Assembly: GCA_963575745.1 (NCBI GenBank)
Contig: CAUYUJ010022393.1
Location: 486,501 to 550,500 of the forward strand
Reading direction: 5' to 3'
DNA length: 64,000 nt
DNA from: Prorocentrum cordatum
Taxonomy: Eukaryota > Sar > Dinophyceae > Prorocentrales > Prorocentraceae
A program made the position numbers and the translations under genes. Within the stretch, counting starts at the first letter, position 1. Every line of letters starts with the position of its first letter. The notes beneath the pieces were generated by a model, which was not told where the DNA came from, did not search any database, and saw only the letters and a program-made list of their open reading frames with translations. Shown in pieces: positions 22,476-34,400 of this stretch.

Positions 22476-23185
22476 TCCACCCCTGGCTGGGTTTACAGGG
22501 AGATGGCCGTGGCTATTCACGATATTTGTTTTTTGGCTCGTGGGGTGGGGGCAATACACGGGGAGGGGTGAAGAAAGGTGCGCATTTCTGAGGGGACAGC
22601 CAGCGACCACAACCATACCGAGGGCACACCCTGGGGGATTTCTTGCGCATGCCAAACATTGTCGGAACACCAAAGCCAGCTTCGTAATCACGGGTCGTGG
22701 GCACGTGGCATCCCAAGACGGCCAAGTCGACCACAACCACAACCAACGTGCTAATGTCGAGGTCGGTGAATTCTTCCCGAGGGGCACGTCTGATCCGCAT
22801 CGAATCCACGCCAAATCCGCATTGGTTCCGCATTGAACCCGCGTCGGGCAGAAGAAAATACATTCATGTTTGTGACAAACGAGGTCCCCCGAAGATGCAA
22901 CGTACATGCCTGTCGGGAGAAGTGAGAAGTGGGTGGAAACATGAAGTAGAAAGGCGTTGAAGTAGATTGTGCTTCCGCCTGCCGCCTGAAGAGGGGGGAA
23001 GAAGGAAGCCGATCGATCCTTGAAGTCGGAAGGCGCCAAAAAGTAGAATGGGATCCGGGAAGCCGGAAATGCCTACTCTCAACGACCAGCGTGTCACCCC
23101 CCCGGCTGTTTTGCTTCCCGCCTCCCCCACTGCGAGGCCACCCCACCCCCCTTGTGGGCCCCCCCCAGGGGGGGCTTCTCGTCTG

Positions 23186-23378
23186 AAGTCGGGCGTGTCC
23201 CCCAGGGGGATTTTTTTGACGAGAAAAAAAGGAAGTACTAAAAAAATCCTCCCAAAGTGCAAAAAAAATACTCACTTCCCTGGCTGTTTTTGAATTTTAT
23301 CTTTACAATTTGGGAGTATGTTTTGAATACTTTGTATTTTTCGTCAAAAAGCGCCCTGTAGAGGGACAGGCCCGACTT
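23186..23378. mobile_element. MITE-like inverted-repeat element, family A copy 2
   Basis: Same AAGTCGGGCGTGTCC terminus as at 19,714, with the right end ..GGACAGGCCCGACTT. The core is longer and A-rich. Confidence 0.75.
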
Positions 23379-23559
23379 ACTTCTCGTCGCCACGGCGGGG
23401 CTCCCCGGAACCAGGCGGCGAGAGCCGGCTCTCTGTGCTCTCGCTCTCTCCGCGTCCGAGGGCCTGCCACGCGCCAGGAGCAAATCCCCACCCGGCGGCG
23501 TCCCTGCGCTCTCCGGCGGGTCGCCACTCGGCGGTGGACAAACCTCCCTTTAGCAAACT

Positions 23560-23759
23560 AGGGGAACAAAATGTGACATAAACATAAAAACTCGGAGGTC
23601 CGCAAGGACTTCTCGGATCGGCGCTGGACCCCCCTCCCTGGCGCGCGGAGCGCGCCAGGGGCGGCGCCGGAGGCGCCGCCGGGGGGCCCCAGCGCCGATC
23701 CGAGAAATCCGCGCGGACCTCCGAGTTTTTTTATGTTTATGTAACTTTTTGTTCCCCTA
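23560..23759. mobile_element. Fold-back element with ~65-bp inverted repeats
   Basis: Arms 23,560-23,634 and 23,686-23,757 are near-perfect inverted repeats. They run from AGGGGAACAAAA through ACTCGGAGGTCCGC to GGATCGGCGCTGG. The GC-rich centre is itself palindromic and recurs at about 27,385-27,475. A 14-bp direct repeat, AAACCTCCCTTTAG, flanks the element at 23,540 and 23,761. Confidence 0.75.
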
Positions 23760-24149
23760 TAAACCTCCCTTTAGGGAAAACGACCTAGGACCGAAACCGA
23801 CGGACCCAGACCCGCAAAAATAACGGCCGCGACGCCCTCTCGCGAACCGAAAACGGCCAATTCACTGATCGACGCGTCAGGGTAGGAGGTCTATCCACCT
23901 CCGAGCCACCTCCCCGCCAGAGAGGAGAGCCCTTCGGGGGCCGCTGCCCTCCCGTGTCGCGACGATGTCGGCTCGCTCGGTCGGCCCCGCTGGCGATCGC
24001 CTCGCGTGCCTCTCTCGGTGGCCTCCGCGGGCGAAGCGGAGCCGTGCGAGATGCCAGAACGCATTCGATGCCTGGCAGAAACGGCGGGGGGCAGTGGATA
24101 AGGAGCCCTGGGACAAGGAGCCCGGGGCCCAGAAGCCTGTGGGGCTCCA

Positions 24150-24279
24150 CTTGCCATCGCTCGAACGCCCATCACACGTGGATTTGTCGGTTTCGTGCGT
24201 TTTTTTTGTGCGAAATGACACAGAATGCTCCTTGACGGTCCTCGCCGAGAAAAAATGCACACGTTCGAGCGATGCCAAG
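24150..24279. mobile_element. MITE-like inverted-repeat element, family B copy 2
   Basis: Left end CTTGCCATCGCTCGAACG and right end CGTTCGAGCGATGCCAAG. The GG-to-GA change in one arm is matched in the other. Confidence 0.75.
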
Positions 24280-24955
24280 CCAGTTGTGGATCGGCCATGG
24301 ATATCGCCGCCGCCCGCATCAGATAAGGAACCCCCCAGGGCCCTGCAACCTCTTGAGCACATTCCTTAGCGAACGCTGCAACCTCAATCGTCATAACACA
24401 CCCCAGGGTGTGCCCTGGAGGTCGACTTTTTGACCCCGGACCTTCGACCTCCTCACGTTGTGGCAACATCGGGGCTGGAGGCTTTCGGCAAGTTTTGACC
24501 ACTGGGGCCCGTACCAAGCCCTGGGACCGTCCAAAACTGTTCGTGATGAGTGTCCGTGCCTATGAAAAATTGCCCAGACCTCTTGAGGGCCACGTTGCGA
24601 ACAAATCACGGCGTAGCGTCGTCTGGTGGGGAGAATGGGGGAGAATGGGGGAGGGAGGGACTGCGGGGAAGAAGGAGAGAGGATGGGCAGGGACGAGGAA
24701 GAGCGAGACGAAATGACAGACATCTGGAGGCAAACAGAGGAAATGGGAAGAGGGAAACGGGGTAATTAGGAGGAAAATTAGAAATAGGAGAAGAAGGAGG
24801 AGAGAACACATAAGGGACAAGCTGAAGAAAGATGAGCAGGAGCAGGATGGAGAGCAGAGACGACATCTCCTCTCCCGTTGCATCCCCCCTCCTGCCTCAT
24901 TTGCGTCCTACCTCCTCATCGTTCTGCTCCTCTTCCTTCCTCCTCCCGCGCACTC
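24280..24955. other. No recognised gene
   Basis: AG-rich on the plus strand toward 24,900; only short composition-driven frames. Confidence 0.55.
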
Positions 24956-24962
24956 CTGCCTA

Positions 24963-25196
24963 ATGCCTCCTTCTCCTCCTCCTCCTCCTCCTCCTCCTTC
25001 TCCTCATCCTCCTTCTCATCCTCCTCTTTCTCCGCGTCCTCCACTTCACACCTGTTCGCGCCTCCCTTCACGCCCCCTCCTCTCCCGTCGTCGTCATACT
25101 CCCTCCTCCTCCTCCTCCTCCTCTTCCTCCTCCTCCTCCTGCTCCTCCTGCTCCTCCTCCTCCTCCTCCTCCTCCTCCTGCTCCTCCTCCTCCTCG
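24963..25196 (+). repeat. (CCT)n tract
   Basis: Imperfect CTC/CCT triplets. The reverse-strand equivalent, GGA on plus, lies 1.6 kb downstream. Confidence 0.85.
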
Positions 25197-25537
25197 CAGA
25201 CATCGCAGAGCTTCAGTGTACCTCGTCAAACTTTGATCGGCGGGCGTCCGACTACTATGGAAGATCAGGAACAGCCTGGCTGAGACGAGAGGGGAGGACA
25301 GCAGAGGCAGGAGCAGGCAGAGGAAAGAAAGAAAGGGGAGGGAGGCCAGGGGAAAAGCAGGTCCCAGCCGATAGCTCGTTCCTGGCAAGAGCCCCCCTGA
25401 TAACTTGGAACGCTACCCCTCCACCAATCGTTGCTCCTGACCCCGTCTCACGACGCTTCCCCTCTGCTGCCCGGCGACGCTCGGGAGGCGGTGCCTCCCC
25501 TGCGCTTTTCGGCTGCCCCCCTTGCGCGGCATGGGCT

Positions 25538-26090
25538 GGTTTCGCTGGCGCTGGATTCGCCGGCGCTGGTTTCGCCGACGGGTGGTTTCGCCGACGGGTG
25601 GTTTCGCCGGCGCTGGTTTCGCCGGCGCTGGTTTCGCCCCGCTGGTTTCGCTGGCGGCTGGTTTCGCCGGCGCTGGTTTCGCCGGCGCTGGATTCGCCGA
25701 CGCGAGCCCTAACGGGCGGGTCGGGTCGGGCGGGCGGATCCTAACGGGCGGGTCGGGTCGGGTCGGGCGGGCGACCCTAACGGGCGGGTCGGGTCGGGCG
25801 GGCGGGACATTGAAGTGTGGGGCACGCTCGACCGAGCACGCGCGAGCCCTAACGGGCGGGTCAGGTCGAGCGGGCGGACCCTAACAGGCGGGTCGGGCGG
25901 GCGGGACATCAAAGTGTGGGGCGCGCTCGACCAAGCACGCGCGAACCCGTGTCGCCGACGGCAGCTGGTTTCGCCGACAGCAGCTGGTTTCGCCGACGGA
26001 TCTGGTGTCACCGACGGAGCTGCTTTCGCCGGACGGCGAAACCAGCTGGGCGAAACCAGCTGGGCGAAGCCAGCCGTCGGCGAAACCAGC
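25538..26090 (+). repeat. GCTGGTTTCGCC minisatellite with inverted part and G-rich repeats
   Basis: Units of 12-18 bp in forward orientation at 25,538-25,705 and about 25,965-26,015, and reverse-complement units (GGCGAAACCAGC) at 26,033-26,090. Between them, GGGTCGGGTCGGGCGGGCGG-type repeats (25,718-25,900) could form G-quadruplexes. Confidence 0.8.
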
Positions 26091-26830
26091 GGTCGCCTCT
26101 TGCGCGCCGCAGGGCTCAGAAACTTCGCCGCCGCACTTGGCGGTTAGGGCCCGCTGCCCTGGCCGCGCGGCGGCATGGACGCCTGCGGTGCGCTGCCCTG
26201 TGACGTGGACGGCAAGCGGCGCTCGCCACGGGCTGGCGCGGTCCCGTGGTTGACCCGCGCCCCGACGAAGTAAGCTCGTGCTCCTCCGAGGGTCCACACC
26301 CTTCCGCTCTACCCGTGCGCCATACGGCCTCGCTGCACCACGGGCAAGCAGGAGCCCCGCGTGCCTCCGCTGCTGCCCTGGTTCATTGCCAGCCTCGTGC
26401 GGTGCCGACCTGCTCCTCCTCCGTCACCTTCCCCTTCTCCTGCGAGCGGGGAGCGCTCCGCCTCCTCTCCCTCCTCCAACCCCACTCCTCGAGGAGATCG
26501 GAGAGGAGGGGGGGGGGGGCTAGGCGGCGGGGGGCCAGGGCTCGGCCTCCTCGAAGTTCTCCGACCGCACCGCGAGCTCCAGGGCCCACCGCAGGCTCAC
26601 CTGGAATGACAAAGACTGCATGCGACCCCTGCGGCAGCAGACCCCAGACAGCCTCATGGGCGACACGATGGGGCGCCACGAGAAGGGGGGATAGGGATGG
26701 GGATAAGGACAGAACGCATAGGGATAAGGATAAATGGACAGGAAGATAAGGATACAAAGGGGTACGAACAGGGCCGATAAAGGGGGCCACGATGAGGCGC
26801 CACGACGAGACAAGGATCTCGTGAGGCCCA
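26091..26830. other. No recognised gene
   Basis: GC-rich sequence with long but low-complexity frames on both strands, and GATAAGGATA-like repeats at 26,690-26,780. Confidence 0.5.
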
Positions 26831-26836
26831 GCACGA

Positions 26837-27058
26837 GAGGAGGAGGAGGAGGAGAGAGTGGAGGAGGGGGAGGAGGGGGAGGAGGAGATGGAGGAGATGG
26901 AGGAGGAGGAGGAGGCGGAGGAGGAGGAGGAGGAGGAGGGGAGGAGGAGGGGAGGAGGAGGAGGAGGAGGAGGAGGAGGAGGGGAGAAGGAGGAGGAGGA
27001 GGAGGAGGAGGAGGAGGAGGAGGAGGAGGAGGAGGAGAGAGGAGGAGAGAGGAGATGG
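26837..27058 (+). repeat. (GGA)n tract
   Basis: About 220 bases of GGA triplets. It is complementary to the 24,963 tract. Confidence 0.85.
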
Positions 27059-27228
27059 GCGGGTCGCCCAAGCCCTTCGGAGAAACCCTCCACACGAGGG
27101 GTGGAAGGGGCCACGAAGGGGGGCCGCCACCCTCGGGGGCCCGAGCGACGGGGGGCCACGAGGACCACTGGCCTCGGGGCCCGGGCGCCCTCACTGGGCG
27201 TGAGGGCAACATGCGAACAGGCTGCTCC

Positions 27229-27364
27229 CTCGCCATCGCTCGGACGTCCGTGCCCCGTGCATGTGTTCGACCTCGTGCGTGCACTGCTTCGCAGGGTGCT
27301 CCGGGATGCTCGTGCAAGGTCCTCGCCGAGAAGACAGAAGTGCACACGTCCGAGCGATGCCAAG
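27229..27364. mobile_element. MITE-like inverted-repeat element, family B copy 3
   Basis: Left end CGCCATCGCTCGGACGTCCG and right end CACGTCCGAGCGATGCCAAG, with the shared CTCGCCGA box near the right arm. Confidence 0.75.
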
Positions 27365-28198
27365 GGAACAAGCGCAAGCGTTCCGAGAAAGCCGCGCGCC
27401 AGGGGCGGCGCCGCAGGCGCCGCCAGGGGGGCTCCAGCGCCAGCCCGAGAAGCCCGCGCGGATCTCCGAACGTGAACGCCACTCCCGCTGCTGCACTGTG
27501 CCCAGACACGCGGCGACGCGTTCCCTTCACAGCGTGGCTCCGCAGGAGGCCGGGATCCCGTCCAGGGGGCCAGCTCCTCCTCCCGAATCGCTTCTGCACG
27601 GCCTGGCCCTGGGGCCCGACAGCGGCCCCCAGAGGCCGACGGCGGCCACGATGATCCCGTCGTGCCGTCGTTGGCGGCGCGGGGAGCTCCAGGGCACGCC
27701 GCTGCTGAGACCCTTCCCAGACGTCCGCCGAAGAGGCCCCCAGGAGGCTCCAGGAGGGCCCCCCAGGAGGCCCAACAGGGGCCCCAGACCAGCCCCCCCC
27801 CAGAGGCCTCAACCTGCCTCCGGGAGGTCCCCGAGAGAGGCCTCGACGAGATCCCGCCGAGCATCCCGAAGGCCTCAGACCCACAATCCGGGCACGGCGG
27901 CGGGATGGACCGAAGGCCATCCGGCACCCTTCCTCGGACATCCGCCCATCTGCTGGCTTCCGTCCGCGGCCCCGTGGCTCCCGACCGCTCCCCGGGGGGG
28001 GCTCCTCGCCCCGGACCCGCTGCTGACGGCCCTGGGCCCCCGTCCGTAGCTCCCGACTACTTCCCTGGGGTCGGGAGCGGCCAAGAGGGGGGTGTCCAAG
28101 AGGGGGGGTGTGCAAATCATGACTGGCGGCATGTGCGCGGCCCAGCGGGGGGGCCAGGGACGTAATAAATTAAGAAGAGGCGCCACTAAATCTGGGGA
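27365..28198. other. No recognised gene; GC-rich
   Basis: The frames are Pro/Arg-rich and open on both strands because stop codons are rare at this GC content. Bases 27,385-27,475 repeat the GC-rich centre of the 23,560 fold-back element. Confidence 0.5.
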
Positions 28199-28224
28199 GA
28201 TATCATGGCCCACGCCATGATATC
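28199..28224. repeat. Perfect 11-bp stem hairpin
   Basis: GATATCATGGC, a 4-base loop, then GCCATGATATC. It is followed by a run of C. Confidence 0.8.
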
Positions 28225-28754
28225 CCCCCCCCCCCAGTCATCACCCCCCTCTTTTCCGCCCCCGATGGGGGGGCTCCTCGCCCCGGACCCACTGCTGATG
28301 GCCCCGGGCCCGACCACGGACTCTGGTGGCCGAAACACAGTCGAGGCGTTGACCTCAGGAACCCCAAATGAAGGAGCGAGGCCCCTTCTTCCCATAAGCT
28401 CCCCTGAGATCCTGGCGACTCAACATTTTCGAGCCGGGCGTTTTCGCTCCATTTCAGGCCCCGGGACCCTCACAGATCGATCGGGCTCGAAAAATGACCA
28501 GAAAGATGAGGTCCGGGGCTCCAGATGGGATTTTTGCGATGTTGCAATTTGTCTGCAACGTTGGATCTCTGGGCCAGGAACCCCAAATTAAGGAACGAGG
28601 CTTCTTCTTCCCATGAGCTCCGCCTCGCTGTCCCGTGGAAAACACCTCGGGAGAACCCGAGGCAAACTCTGAGACAATCCAGGAGCACCGAGCCCCTCCC
28701 CAACGAGATGGGTTCCTTCTTCAGCGCCCCGACTGTACTCCTCCTGCAGAGGGG

Positions 28755-28866
28755 CGTCGACCCATTCCCCAGCACCGGATTTTCATCCTGAGTCGTTTGA
28801 TTTGACGGTCCCGAGGCCCGTAAGGGCCCCTAGGGACCGAAATCTGAGGAAAACCTCCGTCTTGAT
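28755..28866 (+). repeat. Dispersed repeat family D, copy 1
   Basis: Shares CATCCTGAGTCGTTT, GACGGTCCCGAGGCCCG and a GAAAACCTCC end with 30,000-30,124. More diverged relatives lie at 33,985-34,085 and 35,093-35,200. Confidence 0.65.
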
Positions 28867-29066
28867 CTTTTCAATACGTTGGATCTCTGCAAAAAAACAA
28901 GGTTTGAGATTCCAAGGCCGCGCCGTCGGAGGTCCCTATGGAGAGCTCCGACGCCTGCTGTTCGTTGCCGCACGGGGCGCACGCAGCCCCGACCCCGGCC
29001 CGCAGGGGCCGGCGCTGCGTTCCCGAGTCCTTCAGATTTTGGCGGCGCGCACAAGGGTGGAGGAAG

Positions 29067-29177
29067 GGGGGAGGGCTTCTGAGAAGGAGGCTGTTTCTTA
29101 GAAGGCGCCGACCTTACATCTATAGATAAGGGCCGCGCCTTCTGAGAAGCAGGGGTGCTTCTAAGAAGCCCTCCCCC
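29067..29177. mobile_element. Fold-back element, family E copy 1
   Basis: Arms GGGGGAGGGCTTCTGAGAAG and CTTCTAAGAAGCCCTCCCCC pair with one mismatch. The copy at 42,153 has the same interior and a changed but still paired stem. Confidence 0.7.
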
Positions 29178-29213
29178 GTCCCCCCACCCCCCTCTGCACG
29201 TGGCTGAAGTTTG

Positions 29214-29355
29214 AAGGGGCCCAAGGATACACAACTAAACACACGCAAGTAAACATATTTTTTGGGGGGGGTTCGTCTCCCCCCCCACTTCCCAGATGCT
29301 CCTTTACTTTCCGGGGAATCGACGATTAATTCTCTCTGTGTGTTTTTCCCCTCCT
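29214..29355 (+). repeat. Dispersed repeat family C, copy 2
   Basis: Follows the landmarks of the 21,834 copy, with an expanded T/G run in the middle. Confidence 0.6.
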
Positions 29356-29749
29356 GAATCATCCTGTTGACGACCGGTCTCAGCTGGATGTGCATACTTC
29401 TCCACTCCGCTGGGCCTCCCAAGAGCCCACGGAAATGGCGACAGATGCGAGAGCAATTCGCAGCCCCCCCGGGAAACTGCGTGGTCTCGGCTGGGTCTGC
29501 GCACCATCCCACTCCGCTGGGCCTCCCAGGAGCCCACGAAAGTAGCGACAGATGCGCAATTCGCAGCCGCAAGGTCCCGCCTTGATCCCCCCACGGAAAA
29601 GCGAGGAGGAGGAGGCGGAGGAGGAGATGGGGAGGAAGGAGGAGGAAGGAGTGGAGACCACGGTGCTCTATTTAAGCCGAGAACCCAAGGAGGTTGGGAA
29701 AATCGAGGGATTCAGGGGGGGACCAGCTCAGTGGGGGAAACATCGAGCG

Positions 29750-29945
29750 ACAACCGGCGATACATCGCCGATAGATCGGCGATATGCCCCAGAGCTCGAA
29801 TCCGAGCGTTCCTGGGCGGGGCGGGCTTCATGGGGCTCCCTGTGTCGGCGATGACGACCGAGCGACTGGGGATCGGTGCCCCCCCCCCCCTGAGCCAAAT
29901 TATCCCCCCTAGCGGTTCCCCTGAGCTGGGTATGGGCCCGATCTT
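29750..29945 (+). repeat. Dispersed repeat family F, copy 1 (ATCGGCGAT palindromes)
   Basis: Contains CATCGCCGATAGATCGGCGA. Related copies lie at 35,430-35,590 and 60,850-61,045. Confidence 0.6.
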
Positions 29946-29999
29946 GGCGGCGGACCCAGACCCCCGACGTCATGATTTTTTTCATGACGCGACCCCCAG

Positions 30000-30124
30000 A
30001 GGTCCAGGCCCATTCCCTGGGACCGGTTTTTCATCCTGAGTCGTTTTTTGACGGTCCCGAGGCCCGGTGAGAGCCCCCAGAGGCCGAAAATAGCGAAAAA
30101 CCTCCCGTCGTGATTTTTTCATGA
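30000..30124 (+). repeat. Dispersed repeat family D, copy 2
   Basis: The most complete match to 28,755-28,866, including the trailing GTGATTTTTTCATGACC-type end. Confidence 0.65.
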
Positions 30125-30169
30125 CCCGAGGGGGTCTGGGGAGGAGGGGAGGCTTGGCCGATCCGGGGC

Positions 30170-30560
30170 CCGGTCGCCAGGTCCAGCGGCGGGTCCGGCC
30201 CGCCGCCGCCCGCCGGCGCGCGCCCCTCCGGCGCGCCCGCCGCCGCCCGACGCGCCGTGGCGCGCGGCGGGGCGCCCCCCCGCCGCCGCGCGCGCGCGCG
30301 CCGCCGCGGGCACGCCACGGCCGCGCAGCGGGCGGCCGCGGCCGCTGCGCCCGCGGCCGCGGCCGCCCGCGCCTGCGGCGGCCGGCGGCCGGCCCGCGCG
30401 CCGCCGCGGCGGCCGCCGCGGCGGCCGCCGCGCCCGCGCTCGGCGGCCGCCGACGCTCGGCGGCCGAGCGCCACGGCGCCGCGCCCGGCGGGCCGCAGCG
30501 CGCGCCGGCGGGCGGCTGCGCGGCGGGCGCGGGGCGCGCTGGCGGCCGCGGCAGCATGTC
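30170..30560. repeat. Extremely GC-rich low-complexity segment
   Basis: Nearly all bases are G or C, rich in CGCGCG and GCCGCC runs. Open frames on both strands read Arg/Ala/Pro and are not credible proteins. Confidence 0.7.
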
Positions 30561-31433
30561 GCGGCGGCCCGCGCCGGGCAGGGGTGCCGCGCGGGGCAGC
30601 CGAGCCGAGGGGCTGCGCGCAGCAGAGGGCCTGCTGCTGCGGAAGGCCCCGGGGGCCCGCGGCCATAAGTGGAGGCCACAAGAAGCCCAACTCTGATACC
30701 CCATGACGTCGATCGTTTTTTGGTGCGGCAGCGTCGCGCTTTCCCAAGCAAAACCATCGAATCCCAAGAAACCCACGGCACCCTGGAGGCAAGCAGGGCG
30801 TTTCTTGGCATGGGCTTCCACTGTTTCTTCTCCAGGCCCCAGAGGTGCCCCGTGGACCGAGGCCTCCAACAAGCCTTCCGAGAGATGCCAAGAGGCTTCT
30901 TAGAAGCATCTCTCGAGGAGCACCAGAACTGTCCAAAAGCAGAGCGTGGGGTGGCCCAGCGCCGATCCGAGAAGCCTGGGCGCCTTGCTGTGCCGCTGAC
31001 AGCTGGCGTGGCACGCTGCTTGTGGCACGGCGCGCTGCTCTCGCCACGCACGCCTGGCGCTACCTTGGCACCTCCCGTCCTCCTCGGCGCTCCGTCGCAC
31101 GAGGCCCGGGCGCCGCTTCCGGCGCGCCGCCCGCCGCCGGCGGGCTCTCCCAGGTCGGCCGCCTACCCCTCCGCCGACGGGCGGCAGCGGGCGGGAGCGG
31201 CCCGCAGGGGGGGTCGGCCTGGCGCGCGCGCGCGCGGCGGCCCGAGCCCCGCCGAACCGGCGGGCCCTCAGTCCGCGGCCTGCGGTCGGAGCGCACGCCG
31301 CACGACGGCCGCGGCGGCGGCGGCGAGGGCGGCCATGGAAGGCGGCGGCGGCGGCGGCGGCGGCGGCAGGAGCGGCCACGACGAGCCGGCGGCGACGGCG
31401 GCGGCGCCAGCGACGAGATCGGCGACGACGGGC

Positions 31434-31496
31434 CTATTGCTTGTCCTTCTTCTTTTTCTTCTTGGGCTCCTCCGCCTCCTCGGTGGGGGCACAGGT
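31434..31496 (-). CDS. CBF5: Candidate last exon of dyskerin: lysine-rich tail and stop
   Basis: After a pyrimidine-rich stretch and CGAG, the frame reads [11 protein letters not shown], six Lys, DKQ and TAG. Acidic/Lys tails of this sort end dyskerins, but also Nop56 and Nop58, so membership rests on strand, phase and order. The other two minus frames here give only Arg/Pro-rich products. Confidence 0.55.
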   Translation of the reverse strand, partial: TCAPTEEAEEPKKKKKKDKQ

Positions 31497-34400
31497 CTCG
31501 ATGGGGAAGGGGCGACAAAGGGGGGCGGCCTCCCGAGGAGACAGGGGCTGCGGAACTTCGAGGGGTGCCTGGGGGTCTCCGAAGGAGGCCTCTTGGAGTG
31601 GAGGCCTCCCAAATGGGGGTACGAAGCCAGGACGAGGATCAGATCGGGTGAGGATAGATCGAGAATCCCTAAGATCTGGCGGCTCTGGAGGATGTCTCTG
31701 GCGCCACGGCCTTCTCAGAGCGTTCCGGAACGCTCTGGAACGGATGTATTCCTCTCCTAGCCCCGTCAGAACATGGGGGGCCGTGGGAAGGCCCGCATCG
31801 GCGATGCATCGGCTTCAGGTCGCGCCGGCTCGGCGAAAAGCGGCCCGAAACTGCGCCTCCATCTGTTCCGGACACCCACCGGGGAGGCCTGGAAGAGGAG
31901 GAAAAGGAGGAGGAGGAGGAGGAGGCGGAGGACAAGGAGGATAAGGAAAAGCAGGAGGAAAAGCAGGAGGAGGAGGAAGAGGAAAAGGATGATGTCTTAC
32001 ATGATGTATTGCTTGTCCTTCCATCGGGGGGTCAGAAGGAGTGTGGTCCTATTGGCCGCGCGCACGCAAGCAGGAGGCTTCTCAGAAGTCGTCTACACGC
32101 AAGATTGACCCTGGGCAAGAGTAATCTCTGGTGCGCGGCATTCGGGGGCCGCGGCGGGGCCAGATCCAAGTGCACAAGCCAAGGCTGGGGAGACCGCTGC
32201 GGGCTCGCACTGATGGCCACTCCAGCGAAGGGGATCACTCCCCAGACCCCAATCGCAAGGGGTCTTGCTCATAGCCCAGGCCCCCGGGGAGGTCTCGCAG
32301 GCCTTGAGCCCAGGCGCCGCCGCCGCGAGCTCCGCGCGGAGCTCCGAACGTGCAGTGCCAGGGGGTGGCGGCCCCGTCTTCCCACCCCACCACCAGGAGG
32401 GGGATGCGAAGTCCCCGATGACGGGGCGGGGTGGGCACGAGTGGGCATCGTAGCCGGATCAAAACCACGAGAGGCATCAAAGCTGATGACATCCCAATTG
32501 CCAACTCATGCGTTGCAGCATGCTCTCCCCTCGAGTCTTGAAAAAGCACGGCGGATGGTTGCTGTTCTCTGGCTCCAGGGATCCTTACCGGGCCTCTGGA
32601 GCGCCAAAGAACGACGCAGGATGAGGAACCGGTCCCTCTGGGGGCAGACGTTATGGAACAAGCATGACGTCGGGGATCGGGGCTCTGAGTTCATCAGCAT
32701 GCCGTGTTCGATTTATGCTGGCCGAGATGGCCCAGGAGGGGGCTGGCCAAGGCCTGTGCTGGTGCAAGCCGGGAAGTCGTAGCGAGGCACCCCTTTTTGG
32801 TCCCGGTTGCGCCTGCGATTAAAACGAGCGCCCAGTGAATTACTCGACGAGGAGAACCCCATTTGTCATGGCACCTCCCTCTGTGAGCGTCTGAATGAGA
32901 CAGTCTTATCCTGTGGCAACCGAGCGCTCCCTAACGGCTTCCTTTTGGAAGGTCCAACTTCTACGCCTGCTACATCGGGATGATCTTGGGACTCTGTAAG
33001 GAAAGGAGTCGGGTGTGCCCAAACCAGCGTTTCGCTTCAGCTATCAGCACAACGTGACAGCGGTCAGGCAACTGTGACACCCATTGGTGGCGCATCCTTG
33101 GGGTGCCCGAGCGTTATGCCTGCTGCATCGCGGTGCTGACTGTGCTCGGCGAAGGTACAAACGAGCGAACCGCTGGAGACATCCCTACAATGTGGCAGCG
33201 AACGGGCAAGTGCCACCCTTGCTGGCGGCTCCTCTGGGTGCAAAATTGCCAAGCTTGCTACGTCGCGGTGATCACGGTACTTTCAAAGCAAAGGAGTCGG
33301 GGACGCTAAACAAGTGAACCGCTCAAGACATCCCCACAATCTGGGCGTGAGCGGGCAATTGTCCTGCTTCCTTGCGGCTCATCCCTGGGGTGCCCAGGTG
33401 CCACGTCCGCTACATCGCGGCGACCATAGGCGAGTCTGAATGTGAGGGGCGATGGTGGGTAGGGCTTTGTCTGAGCGTGAACCTGAGTATGAATGAGCCT
33501 GATCGTCACTGACCAGAGTGTGAGCAGTCTGTGCATATGTACCACTAAGCTGCCATGGATGGACCTGAATGGAAAGGTATAGGTGAGTTTGAGCATGGGT
33601 TGGTCTGAATACGTATCAGTGGATATGGAGTGGTATGATAGTGAGTAGCGAGTCCGAGCAGGAGTGAGTCTAAGTGTGAGCGAATCTGAACATGAGTGGG
33701 TCTGTCAGTGTGTCTGAGTCTGAATGTGAATGCATCTGAATGCGAGTCGGCATGAGCGCTAATCATTTTGAGTATGAATGGGTCTGAAAGTGGAAGGGAG
33801 AAGGCGGGAGCGTGAGAAGAGGAAAGCGCCACAATATCAACAAGGTCCCCACTCAGGGAACCATGCGAGGAGGCACGCCGAACCACTTTTGAAACCAGCA
33901 CGGCCATTCTCACAGCGTCTTGACTGTAATAGCTGGCCATGTCCGAGCCGACGCAAAGGAAAGGGGCCCCGGGGCGAGGAACGGATCCTCGGACCCCGAG
34001 GCTTACCCGGGACCAGCCTTCCATCCCGAATCGTTTTCTGACGGCCCTGGGGCCCAGGTGGCGCCCCCAGAAGCCCGAAAGGGCGAGCAGGGATCCAGGG
34101 CCCCGCTACCGCCAGGACCACCTCTCCCTTCATGCCTGATGGATGGCTGCCCGTGTCCGAGCCTCCTCGCCAGCGGCCTCCTCGGCCTCGGGGTTCTTCT
34201 TCCGCTTCGCTTTGGGCTCCTGTGGAAGCAGAGAGAGAGAGAGAGAGAGAGACTGCACACGCACGCCAGCCTTGGGAGCACCGCGCGGACCCCCGAGCGC
34301 GCCTATGTCCGTGCTGGCTTCTGTTCTCACCGTCCAGTCCGGGGTTGCCAGAAGGTCTGGAGGCAACTACTGGGAGGTCTTCGTCGGAAGGACTCGGGAG

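Noticed and set aside
26520-28115. A 500-codon minus-strand frame
   Set aside because: It crosses a GGA tract and very GC-rich sequence where stops are rare, has no domain, and competing frames are equally open.
30031-31047. A 338-codon and a 310-codon frame, Arg/Ala/Pro-rich
   Set aside because: Composition artefact of the near-pure G/C segment; overlapping frames on both strands look the same.
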